Assembly: GCA_902363825.1 (NCBI GenBank)
Contig: CABJBK010000003.1
Location: 1 to 64,000 of the forward strand
Direction of reading: 5' to 3'
DNA: 64,000 nt
From: Lachnospiraceae bacterium
GTDB lineage: Bacteria > Bacillota > Clostridia > Lachnospirales > Lachnospiraceae
The position numbers were made by a program, and so were the translations under genes. The notes under the pieces are model-generated. The model did no database searches. It saw nothing but the letters and a program-made list of their open reading frames with translations, and was not told the origin of the DNA. Of this stretch, positions 25,716 through 34,973 are shown in pieces; within the stretch, counting starts at the first letter, position 1, and every line of letters begins with the position of its first letter.

Positions 25716-25942
25716 AGGAGAAAAATTTTCGGTATCTTTTTCATCCGTTGTAATATAATAGGATAGAACAAATCCGATTTTCCATGACTGTGTCAGATGC
25801 ACCATAAAGTTGTATAGAAAATTCGACTGTTATAGACCACTTTTGTTGATAATGGCGGATTTCCTATAAATCTATTGCAAATTTATACGGAATAAGGTAT
25901 ATTACAGTTTGTACCAAACATAAGGAAGTGTAAGAGGACAAG

Positions 25943-26200
25943 ATGAGTAGAAAAAAAGAAGTAATCGTATCAGATGTTTCAAAAAAGCACGATAATCCTA
26001 TTGCAGAATTAGTGCAGGTTGCATGCTGCTTTGACAGCGAGATCATTTTAGAGAGCAATAACCGTAAGATCAATGCAAAGAGTATCATGGGGATTATGGC
26101 GTTCAATCCGACGGTAGGTATGTCGGTAGACATCGTAGTAGACGGAAAGGACGAAGAAGAAGCATTACAGGCAATGGAAAAATTTTTGGTTTGTGAATAA
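25943..26200 (+). CDS. HPr-like protein with altered active-site loop
   Basis: The 85-aa protein has the HPr fold pattern. The phosphocarrier histidine is kept (H16 in KKHDNPIAELVQVA), but the partner Arg of the usual HARPA motif is Asn18. The regulatory serine region is intact (NAKSIMGIM, S47). So it could be phosphorylated at Ser by HPr kinase and poorly, if at all, at His; a regulatory rather than sugar-transport role like Bacillus Crh is likely. It is followed after 19 bases by the DUF6465 gene. Confidence 0.75.
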   Translation: MSRKKEVIVSDVSKKHDNPIAELVQVACCFDSEIILESNNRKINAKSIMGIMAFNPTVGMSVDIVVDGKDEEEALQAMEKFLVCE

Positions 26201-26219
26201 TGAATTGGGAGGATTTGCA

Positions 26220-26741
26220 ATGAAAAAGAGACCAGCGAAAACTGTAACAGCGAAAGTACAGACACAGCCGATGGCAGCAGCAAATACTGCAAAAGCGGCA
26301 GAGACAAAAGTGACAGAAAAGGCACCGGAAGTAAAAGCAGAAGTAAAGACAGAAGCAAAAGCGGAAGCAGAGACAAAGATTGCCGAGAAGGTAAATGAAG
26401 TAGCGGAAAAAGCAGCTGAGATCGCAGTAGAGAAGGCAGCAGAGACAAAGACAGCAGTGAAAGCCGCAGCAAAGAAAACAGCAGAAAAAGTCGGAACAGC
26501 GAAGAAGACTGCAGCTGCAAAGAAAGCAGAGAAGGCACCGCTCATTCCGGAGATCAAGATCCAGTTTGCCGGAAACGAAGCAGATGAGGACGAGATCGTA
26601 AATGCGATCAAGAACAAATATGTTTCAGAGGGACACAGAGCCAGCGCGATCAAATCCCTTCAGATCTATCTGAAACCGGAAGAAAACGCGGCATACTATG
26701 TGATCAACCAGAAGAGCATGGGAATGGTTCCTTTATTCTAA
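26220..26741 (+). CDS. DUF6465 family protein with Ala/Lys/Glu-rich N-terminus
   Basis: A 173-aa protein in two parts. Residues 1-112 are low-complexity Ala/Lys/Glu/Thr, resembling histone H1 tails but with balanced charge. Residues 113-173 form a small globular domain (PEIKIQFAGNEADEDEIVNAIKNKY to YYVINQKSMGMVPLF), the conserved part of DUF6465, common in Lachnospiraceae. Function is unknown. Start at 26220 has GGAGG 8 bases upstream. It ends the operon with the HPr-like gene at a bidirectional terminator. Confidence 0.75.
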   Translation: MKKRPAKTVTAKVQTQPMAAANTAKAAETKVTEKAPEVKAEVKTEAKAEAETKIAEKVNEVAEKAAEIAVEKAAETKTAVKAAAKKTAEKVGTAKKTAAAKKAEKAPLIPEIKIQFAGNEADEDEIVNAIKNKYVSEGHRASAIKSLQIYLKPEENAAYYVINQKSMGMVPLF

Positions 26742-26789
26742 GAATGAAAATTTATACATACGAATGTAGTGATCATAAATGAATCAAAA

Positions 26790-26822
26790 AAAGGACGGCG
26801 ATTTTTCGCCGTCCTTTTTATT
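26790..26822. terminator. Bidirectional intrinsic terminator
   Basis: AAAGGACGGCGA and TCGCCGTCCTTT form a 12-bp stem with A- and T-runs on the two sides, between the converging DUF6465 and prs genes. Confidence 0.85.
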
Positions 26823-26830
26823 ACGGTCTG

Positions 26831-28015
26831 TTATTTGTTTTTCTGCTCTTCTTTGTATTTGCTGACAAGACGCTGGATACGATCGTAAGGATTTAACAGA
26901 TCACTGATAGAAGTATCGTGATTTAAAGTATCCACGATGTATGCGATATATTTGCTCATGTCGCAGTTGATGTAGTAATCTCTGGAAAGAAGTTCCGGTG
27001 TCTGGTAAGTCAGGTTGGTTGTAACGACTTTGTAGATCGTGCCATCTGCAACTGCCTGGTCGAACTTCTCAAGACCATTGGTGAAAAGACCGAATGTAGC
27101 GATTACGAAGATACGGTTTGCTTTTCTCTTCTTTAATTCGGTTGCAACATCGATCATACTCTCACCGGAGGAGATCATATCATCTACGATGAAGACATCT
27201 TTGCCTTCTACGGAAGAACCTAAGAACTCATGTGCAACGATCGGGTTACGTCCGTCTACGATCTTGCTGTAATCACGACGTTTGTAGAACATACCCATAT
27301 CCAGTCCGAGTACGTTTGCGAGATAAACGGCACGGCCGGTACCACCTTCGTCCGGGCTGATGATCATCATATGTTCGCTGTCGATCGAGAGATCCTTTAC
27401 TTCGCCGAGGATTCCCTTTACGAACTGATATGCCGGCTGTACGGTCTCGAATCCGTTGAGCGGGATCGCGTTCTGGACACGAGGATCATGTGCGTCGAAC
27501 GTGATGATGTTGTCAACGCCCATGGAGATCAGTTCCTGAAGCGCGATCGCGCAGTCAAGAGATTCTCTGGAAGTTCGTTTGTGCTGACGGCTTTCATATA
27601 AGAACGGCATAATAACGGTGATTCTTCTTGCCTTACCACCGACAGCAGCGATCACACGCTTGAGATCCTGATAGTGATCATCCGGTGACATGTGATTTTC
27701 ATAACCGCATACGCTATAAGTCAGGTTGTAGTTTGTAACGTCTACAAGAAGGAAAAGATCGTAACCGCGGACAGATTCCTTGATCACACATTTTGCTTCA
27801 CCGGTACCGAAACGCGGTACACTGACATCCATGATATAGGAATTGCTCTGATAACCCTTGAATGCGATGGTGTCCTTGTGTTCATGCTGTCTTTTCTCTC
27901 TCCACTTTACCAGATAGTGGTCCACTTTTTCGCCGAGCTCTTTGCAGCTTGCAAGCGGGATGAGTCCAAGGCTTCCCTTAGGAATGGTTTCTAAATTTCT
28001 CTTGTCGTCTGACAT
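26831..28015 (-). CDS. prs: Ribose-phosphate pyrophosphokinase (PRPP synthase)
   Basis: Makes PRPP from ribose 5-phosphate and ATP for nucleotide, His and Trp synthesis. The PRPP-binding loop is DVFIVDDMISSGESMI, and the catalytic flexible region FLYESRQHKR is present, with FDAHDPRVQNAIP as the metal-site segment. At 394 aa it is longer than the usual ~315 aa, with an extended N-terminus and insertions, a variant seen in Lachnospiraceae. In Bacillus prs lies next to glmU; here it is 7 kb from the glmU-like gene and on the other strand. Confidence 0.9.
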   Translation of the reverse strand: MSDDKRNLETIPKGSLGLIPLASCKELGEKVDHYLVKWREKRQHEHKDTIAFKGYQSNSYIMDVSVPRFGTGEAKCVIKESVRGYDLFLLVDVTNYNLTYSVCGYENHMSPDDHYQDLKRVIAAVGGKARRITVIMPFLYESRQHKRTSRESLDCAIALQELISMGVDNIITFDAHDPRVQNAIPLNGFETVQPAYQFVKGILGEVKDLSIDSEHMMIISPDEGGTGRAVYLANVLGLDMGMFYKRRDYSKIVDGRNPIVAHEFLGSSVEGKDVFIVDDMISSGESMIDVATELKKRKANRIFVIATFGLFTNGLEKFDQAVADGTIYKVVTTNLTYQTPELLSRDYYINCDMSKYIAYIVDTLNHDTSISDLLNPYDRIQRLVSKYKEEQKNK

Positions 28016-28087
28016 GAATAGGTTCCTCCGTAATATGAATTTGTTTATAGTTTATTTCAATAGATGCAGCATCTAATGAGAGCAAAA

Positions 28088-29077
28088 TTAATGCAGCTTT
28101 TTTTTGATGCGGATGTCGTCGCCATAGAACTTTAACATCGTGTAGTTGGAAAATACCCGGGAAAAGGTACGTTCCGAATAGATATCCGCAAGCTGGTTCA
28201 TGTTTAAATTGGTAGAAATGATGGTTGACTTCCTGCGAAGCAGCCGCTCATTCAAACACAAAAAGAACTGTGAAGTCGTAAACGAGTTGGACATTTCGGT
28301 GCCCAGATCATCGATGATTAATAGATCACAGTCGAATATATTCTGATGCGCCACAGAGGCGTCGGTATCTTTGTCAAAAACATTTTTTGCGAAAATATCA
28401 AAGAGCTGAAAAGCAGTGAAATAGATCACGGAGAATCCGCGGTCCAAAAGCTCTTTTGCGATGCAGTTGGAGAGAAAGGTCTTTCCAACTCCGGTATTGC
28501 CATAGAAAAACAGATTCTGGGCGGTGTCGCCCACACCAAACTGGTCAATGAAATGTTCACTTTCCTCCCTTGCGCGGCGGATCAGCGCGAGCGGTGAGAG
28601 ACCGCTTACCGGCTCTGTCTGCGTGTCGGAATAATAATCATAGGAAAAATGAGCAAAGTTTTCTTCTGCCAGGATGGAACGGATGTTGGACTGGGTATAG
28701 ACGAGATCGATCGCTGCCTGCTTGAAACAGTGACAGCGTTCGTTGCCGATATAGCCGGTGTCCCTGCAGTCCGGACAGTCATAGGGAGGAATAAAGTAAT
28801 CCTCCGGGTAGCCGAGGGAAGCCAAGATCACGGATTTTTCCTCGCGGAGAGAAGCAATCTGTTTTTTTAACTCATCCAGTGCGGCTGCGTCATCACCGAG
28901 CAGAAGCTTTTTCGCCTGCGCGACAGAACACGAGGAGATCGTATCATCGATTTCCTTTAAACGTGCATTTTTGGCATAGACCTCATTTTTGCGGTCTTCC
29001 ACGATATGCTGATTTCGGATCTGTTTTGCATTGTACTGACGGATGATCTCGTCGTACTGGGCGTTGTTCAATGCCAT
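28088..29077 (-). CDS. Helicase loader, DnaI/DnaC-type AAA+ ATPase
   Basis: A 329-aa protein. Residues 1-95 are coiled and charged. A Cys cluster CPDCRDTGYIGNERCHC (about 100-116) matches the zinc-binding N-domain of Bacillus DnaI. The AAA+ core has Walker A GNTGVGKTF and Walker B LLIIDDLG with an Arg finger region SERTFSRVFSNY. It loads the replicative helicase. The gene follows the DnaD-domain gene after 17 bases, the usual firmicute pairing. Confidence 0.87.
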   Translation of the reverse strand: MALNNAQYDEIIRQYNAKQIRNQHIVEDRKNEVYAKNARLKEIDDTISSCSVAQAKKLLLGDDAAALDELKKQIASLREEKSVILASLGYPEDYFIPPYDCPDCRDTGYIGNERCHCFKQAAIDLVYTQSNIRSILAEENFAHFSYDYYSDTQTEPVSGLSPLALIRRAREESEHFIDQFGVGDTAQNLFFYGNTGVGKTFLSNCIAKELLDRGFSVIYFTAFQLFDIFAKNVFDKDTDASVAHQNIFDCDLLIIDDLGTEMSNSFTTSQFFLCLNERLLRRKSTIISTNLNMNQLADIYSERTFSRVFSNYTMLKFYGDDIRIKKKLH

Positions 29078-29094
29078 GCGTTAAAAGCCTCCTG

Positions 29095-30183
29095 CTAATG
29101 GGTGGAATGATTAAAAACCTGTTCTTCGAGCTGTCTGTAATCATAAGGGCGCTGGTCAAAATTATTGAAACGGTTATTTGCCGGAGCGGGCTCTTTTGCC
29201 GTCCGAACCGGCTGTTTGGGCTTCCGGTTTAAAAAAGCTTCGTCCAGCGCCGCGATCTCTTCCAAGGAAGAGACATGCTTTTTATGCCAGTTGCCTAAAA
29301 TAGAATCGGTATATTCAAAACTTGGCTGGTGGATCGCCTGCATGGTACGTTTGCATGCCTCGGTCACCAGTTCGATCGAAAATCCGTAAGTACCTGTCCA
29401 CTTCTCGATAAAAGCCACTTCGGATTCCACGAGATTGCGCCCGGAAATACCGAAAGCCTTCATGACAGCGGTATTCGTTTTGCTGTAGCGCTCATTTTTC
29501 TCCTTGGCCTGTGAGACGGATACGATCCCGTCCTTGTGCCAGGCGAGCGCAACGGTTTCCATGTAGCGCATGCTTTTGTGACCGCCGCCGACACAGTATT
29601 CGATCAGATACTCGATCAGATCGATGGAAAAACCAAGACTGTCATGCCAGTACAGGATCGTGTTGATGTCTGTCGCATTTAACGTCTGGTTTAAGTAAGT
29701 CTCTGTCATAAATAACAGTTCCTGTACACCCTTGTCCTCACGGAAAGCGCGCATTTCATCCGCCGTGTAATCAGGCTTTGGCTTCTGCGCCTTCTTTTCC
29801 GGCGCGGGTGCTGCCTGCGTGACAGCAGAAGCGGCTGTCTCTGTCCGGGTGTCCGGAGCGGAAAGCGGTGTCTGTTGCTTTGGGCGGCCGGGATTCGATA
29901 AGCAGATCCCGGTCAGTCTGCGGTCATTGTCATATTCGAGATGGAGTACCTTTGCCTTTTCCCAGTAGGCAAGCGCGCGCTTGATATCTTTTTCCGTATG
30001 CTCGAACTTGTCCGCCATGCCGGAGATGGAAAAGGATTCCTCCGGGGCGTTCATGCAGCGTAAAAGATATAAGTAGATTTTCACATATTCGCCGTCCGCG
30101 TCTGCCATGAGTTCATCGATAAAAACATTCGGCACGCAGGTGACGGTCTCGTTATTTTCACTATGTAATGTAATGCCTGCCAT
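29095..30183 (-). CDS. DnaD domain replication initiation protein
   Basis: The 362-aa protein has an N-terminal winged-helix part (VFIDELMADADGEYVKIYLYLLRCM) and DnaD-type helical domains in residues ~140-310, with WHDSLGFSIDLIEYLIEYC and KWTGTYGFSIELVTEACKRT as two copies. DnaD acts between DnaA and the helicase loader when forks are started or restarted. GAGGGAG precedes the ATG. An extended -10 (TGCTATAAT) lies 25 bases upstream, and the region in front holds several DnaA boxes. Confidence 0.87.
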   Translation of the reverse strand: MAGITLHSENNETVTCVPNVFIDELMADADGEYVKIYLYLLRCMNAPEESFSISGMADKFEHTEKDIKRALAYWEKAKVLHLEYDNDRRLTGICLSNPGRPKQQTPLSAPDTRTETAASAVTQAAPAPEKKAQKPKPDYTADEMRAFREDKGVQELLFMTETYLNQTLNATDINTILYWHDSLGFSIDLIEYLIEYCVGGGHKSMRYMETVALAWHKDGIVSVSQAKEKNERYSKTNTAVMKAFGISGRNLVESEVAFIEKWTGTYGFSIELVTEACKRTMQAIHQPSFEYTDSILGNWHKKHVSSLEEIAALDEAFLNRKPKQPVRTAKEPAPANNRFNNFDQRPYDYRQLEEQVFNHSTH

Positions 30184-30207
30184 AATACTCCCTCTTTCAA
30201 CTCACAC

Positions 30208-30216
30208 ATTATAGCA
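30208..30216 (-). promoter_or_regulatory. Extended -10 promoter of dnaD-dnaI
   Basis: On the minus strand TGCTATAAT gives a TG-extended perfect -10 about 25 bases before the dnaD start. The -35 position (TTCTCT, 17 bases away) is weak, as is usual for extended -10 promoters. Confidence 0.6.
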
Positions 30217-30283
30217 TAGGTATTTTGAAAAGAGAAGTCCTATTTTTGCCAGAAAAACCAGAAAAATCAAGGCTTGCAGAGAA

Positions 30284-30452
30284 AGTGGACAATGTGGATA
30301 AAGTGGAAAAAGAACCGACAGAAAAATTGGGAAAACTGCCGAAAGGTGCAAATATCAACAAAAAAAGTTATCCACAATTTCTTATGTAAACATAAAAAAT
30401 CCACATTGAATTGGCAGGTAATACACAATTACAATGTGGATAAAGTGGATAA
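30284..30452. promoter_or_regulatory. Cluster of DnaA boxes upstream of dnaD-dnaI
   Basis: Perfect DnaA boxes (TTATCCACA or its complement) occur at 30293-30301, 30368-30376 and 30435-30443. A one-mismatch box (AGTGGATAA) follows directly at 30444-30452, touching the murC stop codon. Weaker relatives are at 30284-30292, 30302-30310 and 30397-30405. The stretch is otherwise gene-free. It could repress dnaD by DnaA, titrate DnaA, or restart replication. Confidence 0.75.
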
Positions 30453-31832
30453 CTATTGTCCAAGCAGGTGTTCGCCCACGGTATAGATGTCTCCGGCGCC
30501 CATAGTTATCAACAGGTCGTTGTTCACACAATTTTCGAGAAGAAAATCTTCGATCTCACCGAAAGAAGGAAAATAGTAGCTTTCCGTGCCGAGCGCCTTT
30601 AATTCGTCAAGGATCGCGGTGGAAGAGATACCGATGGTATTTTTCTCTCTTGCCGCGTAAATATCCGCGAGGACAACGATGTCCGCGAGGGATAAGGCTT
30701 TCGCGAAATCCTTTAAAAATGCTTTGGTTCTCGAATAAGTATGCGGCTGGAATACACAGATCAGCCGTCCGTGTGGATAATTCTTTGCCGCGTGCAGTGT
30801 CGCCTCGATCTCGGTCGGATGATGCGCGTAGTCATCGATGACCGTGATACCGTTTACTTTGCCTTTTAATTCAAACCGGCGTTTCGCTCCGCCGAAAATG
30901 GAAAGTCCGTGAATGATATCTTCTAAGGAAATGCCCATTTTTTCCGTGACAGCGATCGCTGCGAGGGAATTGTAGACATTGTGCTCTCCGGGTACGGAAA
31001 GGGCAACTTTGCCGAGCTTCTCGCCGTTTTTATAGACGGAAAAACGACCGCATGCCTTTTCATTATAGGTGATATCCTTGGCGTAATAGGTAAAGGACGG
31101 GTCAAGACCGTAGGTGATGACTTCCTGGGAGAGCCCCTCGGTGATTTCCTCCGGGCGCTCAATTTGTCCATTCATGATGATAGCGCCATCCGAAATCGTA
31201 TTTTTCGCAAATAAATGGAAAGAATGCCGGATATCGTTAATATCTTTAAAGAAGTCAAGGTGTTCAGCTTCGATATCTAAGATGATACTGTAGCGCGGAT
31301 GAAAATGCAGGAAACTGTTGGTGTACTCACAGGCCTCTGTGACGAAAATGTCAGAGTGGCCGACGCGGATATTTCCCCCGATCGCATCGAGGATACCGCC
31401 GACCGATAAAGTCGGGTCAGCAGCTGCGCACAGTAAGATCTGGGAGATCATGGAAGTGGTCGTTGTCTTTCCGTGAGTGCCGGCAACGGCAACGGACTGT
31501 CTGTAGTTATCCATGATCTGGCCGAGCAGTTCCGCTCTCGAAAGCATCGGGATACCGGCTTCCTTTGCGGCCGCAAATTCCGGATTATCCTCTTTGATGG
31601 CTGCGGTATAGACAACGAGATCTGTGCCCGGCAGGATGTTTTCGGCACGCTGTCCGTAGAAGATCCGGGCACCCATAGAGGTAAGATTATCGGTGAGTGC
31701 GGACTCTTTTGAGTCGGAACCGGATATTTTAAAATGTTCCTTCAGTAAGATCTCGGCAAGGCCGCTCATACTGATGCCGCCGATGCCGATAAAATGAACA
31801 TGAATTGGCTGTTTGAAATCAATCTTATACAT
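30453..31832 (-). CDS. murC: UDP-N-acetylmuramate--L-alanine ligase
   Basis: The 459-aa Mur ligase adds the first amino acid to UDP-MurNAc in the cytosol. It opens with HFIGIGGISMSGLAEIL (dinucleotide-like fold specific to MurC), has the ATP loop GTHGKTTTTSM and the C-terminal DDYAHHPTEIEATL. Length matches the family. It runs in the same direction as dnaD-dnaI but is separated by the DnaA-box region. Confidence 0.95.
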   Translation of the reverse strand: MYKIDFKQPIHVHFIGIGGISMSGLAEILLKEHFKISGSDSKESALTDNLTSMGARIFYGQRAENILPGTDLVVYTAAIKEDNPEFAAAKEAGIPMLSRAELLGQIMDNYRQSVAVAGTHGKTTTTSMISQILLCAAADPTLSVGGILDAIGGNIRVGHSDIFVTEACEYTNSFLHFHPRYSIILDIEAEHLDFFKDINDIRHSFHLFAKNTISDGAIIMNGQIERPEEITEGLSQEVITYGLDPSFTYYAKDITYNEKACGRFSVYKNGEKLGKVALSVPGEHNVYNSLAAIAVTEKMGISLEDIIHGLSIFGGAKRRFELKGKVNGITVIDDYAHHPTEIEATLHAAKNYPHGRLICVFQPHTYSRTKAFLKDFAKALSLADIVVLADIYAAREKNTIGISSTAILDELKALGTESYYFPSFGEIEDFLLENCVNNDLLITMGAGDIYTVGEHLLGQ

Positions 31833-32008
31833 TACTATATACCTGCTTTTCTAAAATAAAATTTTCATATTTTATATTATAACCATATATCCCGATTTTG
31901 CAAATTTATTTTCGGGAGAAAAAATTTATTGAAATCGTGAAACATTTTAGAAGTTTGTGAAATGTAACGAAAAAAGAACGAAAAATAGAAAAAAAATGTG
32001 CAAAATAA

Positions 32009-32037
32009 TGTACACAAACAAAAAAGTGTGTTATAAT
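32009..32037 (+). promoter_or_regulatory. Sigma-A type promoter of glgCD
   Basis: TGTACA (32009-32014), 17 bases, then TATAAT (32032-32037), 42 bases before the glgC start. Confidence 0.6.
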
Positions 32038-32079
32038 TTTAAATATCGAATAACCCAACAATTACGAGAGGTGATAGAC

Positions 32080-33354
32080 ATGATAAAGAAGGAAATGATA
32101 GCCATGCTGTTAGCAGGGGGGCAGGGAAGCCGCCTTGGCGTTCTTACTTCCGGGGTTGCGAAGCCGGCAGTGGCATTTGGGGGGAAATACCGTATCATCG
32201 ATTTCCCGCTCAGTAACTGTATCAATTCCGGGATTGATACGGTAGGTGTACTGACACAGTACCAGCCGCTTCGGTTGAATAAACATATCGGCATAGGTAT
32301 GCCGTGGGACCTGGACAAAAATAACGGTGGAGTTACCGTACTTCCTCCTTATGAGAGAAGTGACAACAGTGAGTGGTATTCCGGAACAGCCAATGCCATC
32401 TACCAGAACATGCGGTATATGGAAAGTTACAATCCGGAATATGTACTGATCCTTTCCGGGGATCATATTTACAAGATGGATTATGAGGTGATGCTCGATT
32501 TCCACAAGGCGAACCATGCGGATGTCACGATCGCTACCATGCCGGTTCCGATGGAGGAGGCAAGCCGTTTCGGTATCGTGATCACGGACGAGGACAAAAA
32601 GATCCTTGAATTCGAGGAGAAACCGGAGAATCCGAGAAGCAATCTTGCATCGATGGGTATCTACATATTCAGTTGGAATGCGTTAAAAGAAGCGCTGGTT
32701 GCGATGAAAGACCAGAGCAACTGCGATTTCGGAAAACACATCATCCCGTATTGCCATGAAAAGGGCGAGCGACTGTTTGCTTACGAATATAACAGTTACT
32801 GGAAAGATGTCGGAACACTGGGTTCCTACTGGGAAGCAAATATGGAACTGATCGATCTGATCCCGGAATTTAATCTTTACGAGGAGTACTGGAAGATCTA
32901 CACCAAGAGTGACAATATCGAGCCGCAGTATCTGGCTGCGGAATCCGTAGTAGAAAAGAGCATTATCGGGGAAGGCTCTGAGATCTACGGTGAGGTTCAC
33001 TGCTCCGTGATCGGACCGGGGGTTACGATCGGAAAGGGAACCGTGGTAAGAAATTCGATCATCATGCAGGACTGTGTAATCGGTGCTAGCTGCACGATCG
33101 ACAAATCCATTATCGCTGAGAACTGTACCGTGGGGGACGGAACGGAACTTGGCGTAGGAGAGGAAGCACCGAGCAAATTAAGTGAAAAGATCTATGCGTT
33201 TGGTCTGGCAACAATAGGAGAAGACAGTAAGATACCGGCGAATGTTAAAATAGGAAAGAATACAGCAATTTCAGGTATTACTGAACCGGCCGATTATCCG
33301 AATGGGGAATTAAAGAGCGGGGAATATATCATTAAGGCAGGTGACAGCGAATGA
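32080..33354 (+). CDS. glgC: Glucose-1-phosphate adenylyltransferase, catalytic subunit
   Basis: Makes ADP-glucose for glycogen synthesis. The N-terminal nucleotidyltransferase motif [16 protein letters not shown] is complete, [14 protein letters not shown] binds the metal and substrate, and FEEKPENP is the glucose 1-phosphate loop. The C-terminal ~120 residues form a left-handed beta-helix. Start at 32080 follows GAGAGGTG; the upstream in-frame extension is Lys/Asn-rich and overlaps the promoter. It overlaps glgD by 4 bases. Length 424 aa. Confidence 0.95.
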   Translation: MIKKEMIAMLLAGGQGSRLGVLTSGVAKPAVAFGGKYRIIDFPLSNCINSGIDTVGVLTQYQPLRLNKHIGIGMPWDLDKNNGGVTVLPPYERSDNSEWYSGTANAIYQNMRYMESYNPEYVLILSGDHIYKMDYEVMLDFHKANHADVTIATMPVPMEEASRFGIVITDEDKKILEFEEKPENPRSNLASMGIYIFSWNALKEALVAMKDQSNCDFGKHIIPYCHEKGERLFAYEYNSYWKDVGTLGSYWEANMELIDLIPEFNLYEEYWKIYTKSDNIEPQYLAAESVVEKSIIGEGSEIYGEVHCSVIGPGVTIGKGTVVRNSIIMQDCVIGASCTIDKSIIAENCTVGDGTELGVGEEAPSKLSEKIYAFGLATIGEDSKIPANVKIGKNTAISGITEPADYPNGELKSGEYIIKAGDSE

Positions 33355-34466
33355 AGGCATTAGGAATTATTTTAGCAGGCGGAAACAGCAATCGGATGCG
33401 TGAACTCACAACACGGCGCGCGATAGCGGCTATGCCGATCCACGGAAGTTTCCGATGCATCGACTTTACATTGAGCAACATGGCAAATTCGCATATTCAG
33501 AAGGTAGCGGTACTCACACAGTACAACGCGAGATCCCTGCATGAACATCTGAATTCTTCCAAATGGTGGGATTTCGGAAGAAAGCAGGGTGGACTTTATA
33601 CCTTCACACCGACGGTGACACCGGACAACAGCTGGTGGTATCAGGGTACGGCAGATGCCATGTACCAGAATATCGAGTTCTTACGCAGATGCCACGAACC
33701 GTATGTGATCATCGCAAGCGGTGACTGCGTTTACAAACTCGATTACAACAAGGTACTCGATTATCACATTGAAAAGAAAGCGGATGTCACGGTAGTGTGC
33801 AAAGACATGCCGGCAGATATGGATATCAGCCGCTTCGGTGTGGTAAAGATGAACGAGGATTCGAGGATCATCGAGTTTGAGGAGAAACCGATGGTATCCC
33901 GTTCCAACACCATTTCCACCGGAATCTATGTGCTGCGCAGAAGACAGCTGATCGAAATGTTGGAGCGCTGCCATGAAGAAGGACGGAGCGATTTCGTAAA
34001 CGATATCCTGATCCGCTATAAAAATATGAAGCAGATCTACGGATATAAGATCGATACCTACTGGAGCAATATCGCTTCCGTACAGGCATATTACGAGACG
34101 AACATGGCGTTTTTAAAACCGGAGGTACGCAGGTATTTCAAAGAAGATCCAAAGATCCATTCCAAGATCGACGATCTGCCGCCGGCAAAATATAACGAGG
34201 GTTCGGAGGTCAGAAACAGTCTGATCGCCAGCGGATGCATCATCAACAGCAAGGTTGAAAATTCCGTTTTATTTAAGAAGGTATTTGTAGGAAAGAATTG
34301 TGTGATCAAGAATTCCATTATCCTGAATGATGTCTATATCGGGGATAATACGCATATAGAGAACTGTATTGTCGAGAGCAGGGGTACTCTGAAGGCAAAT
34401 ACATATTACAGCGGTGGTGATGGAATTAAGGTTGTATTAGAGAATAACGAAAGATACAGCATTTAA
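33351..34466 (+). CDS. glgD: Glucose-1-phosphate adenylyltransferase, GlgD subunit
   Basis: A 371-aa paralogue of GlgC. The nucleotide loop is altered ([13 protein letters not shown] instead of GGxGxRL) and the metal region reads [14 protein letters not shown], as in GlgD proteins that modulate a GlgC/GlgD heterotetramer with little activity alone. The start overlaps the glgC stop, giving coupled translation and matched subunit amounts. Confidence 0.93.
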   Translation: MKALGIILAGGNSNRMRELTTRRAIAAMPIHGSFRCIDFTLSNMANSHIQKVAVLTQYNARSLHEHLNSSKWWDFGRKQGGLYTFTPTVTPDNSWWYQGTADAMYQNIEFLRRCHEPYVIIASGDCVYKLDYNKVLDYHIEKKADVTVVCKDMPADMDISRFGVVKMNEDSRIIEFEEKPMVSRSNTISTGIYVLRRRQLIEMLERCHEEGRSDFVNDILIRYKNMKQIYGYKIDTYWSNIASVQAYYETNMAFLKPEVRRYFKEDPKIHSKIDDLPPAKYNEGSEVRNSLIASGCIINSKVENSVLFKKVFVGKNCVIKNSIILNDVYIGDNTHIENCIVESRGTLKANTYYSGGDGIKVVLENNERYSI

Positions 34467-34509
34467 AAAACAGCATGGGTGGCTGAGACTTGAAAGGGGC
34501 AGGAAGATT

Positions 34510-34785
34510 ATGCAGATTACAGATGTACGAGTAAGAAAAGTAGAAAAAGAAGGCAAAATGAAGGCAGTGGTGTCCATTACGATCGATGAGGAATTTGTTG
34601 TACATGACATCAAGGTCATTGAAGGTGAGAAGGGACTTTTTATTGCGATGCCAAGCCGGAAAGCGGCAGATGGCGAGTACCGCGATATCGCGCATCCGAT
34701 CAATTCCGATACACGTTCCCGTATCCAGCAGATCATTTTAGACAAGTATGAAGCTGAGATCGCGGCGGAAGAAGCAGCGGAATAA
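34510..34785 (+). CDS. spoVG: Septation/sporulation regulator SpoVG
   Basis: This 91-aa protein begins [11 protein letters not shown] and contains [23 protein letters not shown], nearly invariant in SpoVG. It is a small nucleic-acid-binding regulator of septation and sporulation. It is 43 bases after glgD and followed by an intrinsic terminator. SpoVG next to glmU, pth and mfd repeats the Bacillus gene order. Confidence 0.95.
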   Translation: MQITDVRVRKVEKEGKMKAVVSITIDEEFVVHDIKVIEGEKGLFIAMPSRKAADGEYRDIAHPINSDTRSRIQQIILDKYEAEIAAEEAAE

Positions 34786-34867
34786 CAGGCGTTATGCATG
34801 AGAAGGTATAAAAATGGGGAAAGCTAAAAGATAAATGTGACAGAAGGTGCGTCTTCTGCCGTCAAGG

Positions 34868-34907
34868 AACCTCCGGGACCCGGAATACGGGAAACCGGAG
34901 GTTTTTT
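34868..34907 (+). terminator. Intrinsic terminator after spoVG
   Basis: AACCTCCGG (34868-34876) pairs with CCGGAGGTT (34895-34903), with a nested CCCG/CGGG pair, and runs into six T. Confidence 0.8.
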
Positions 34908-34973
34908 CGTGACAAATTACGGAAATTATACTAAAATACAAAATGATATTGCAAATTCGGGAGGAAAAGGAAG

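Noticed and set aside
30184..30452. Chromosomal origin of replication
   Set aside because: DnaA boxes are present, but there is no dnaA/dnaN neighbour and no clear AT-rich unwinding stretch beside the boxes. A regulatory cluster is the more careful call.
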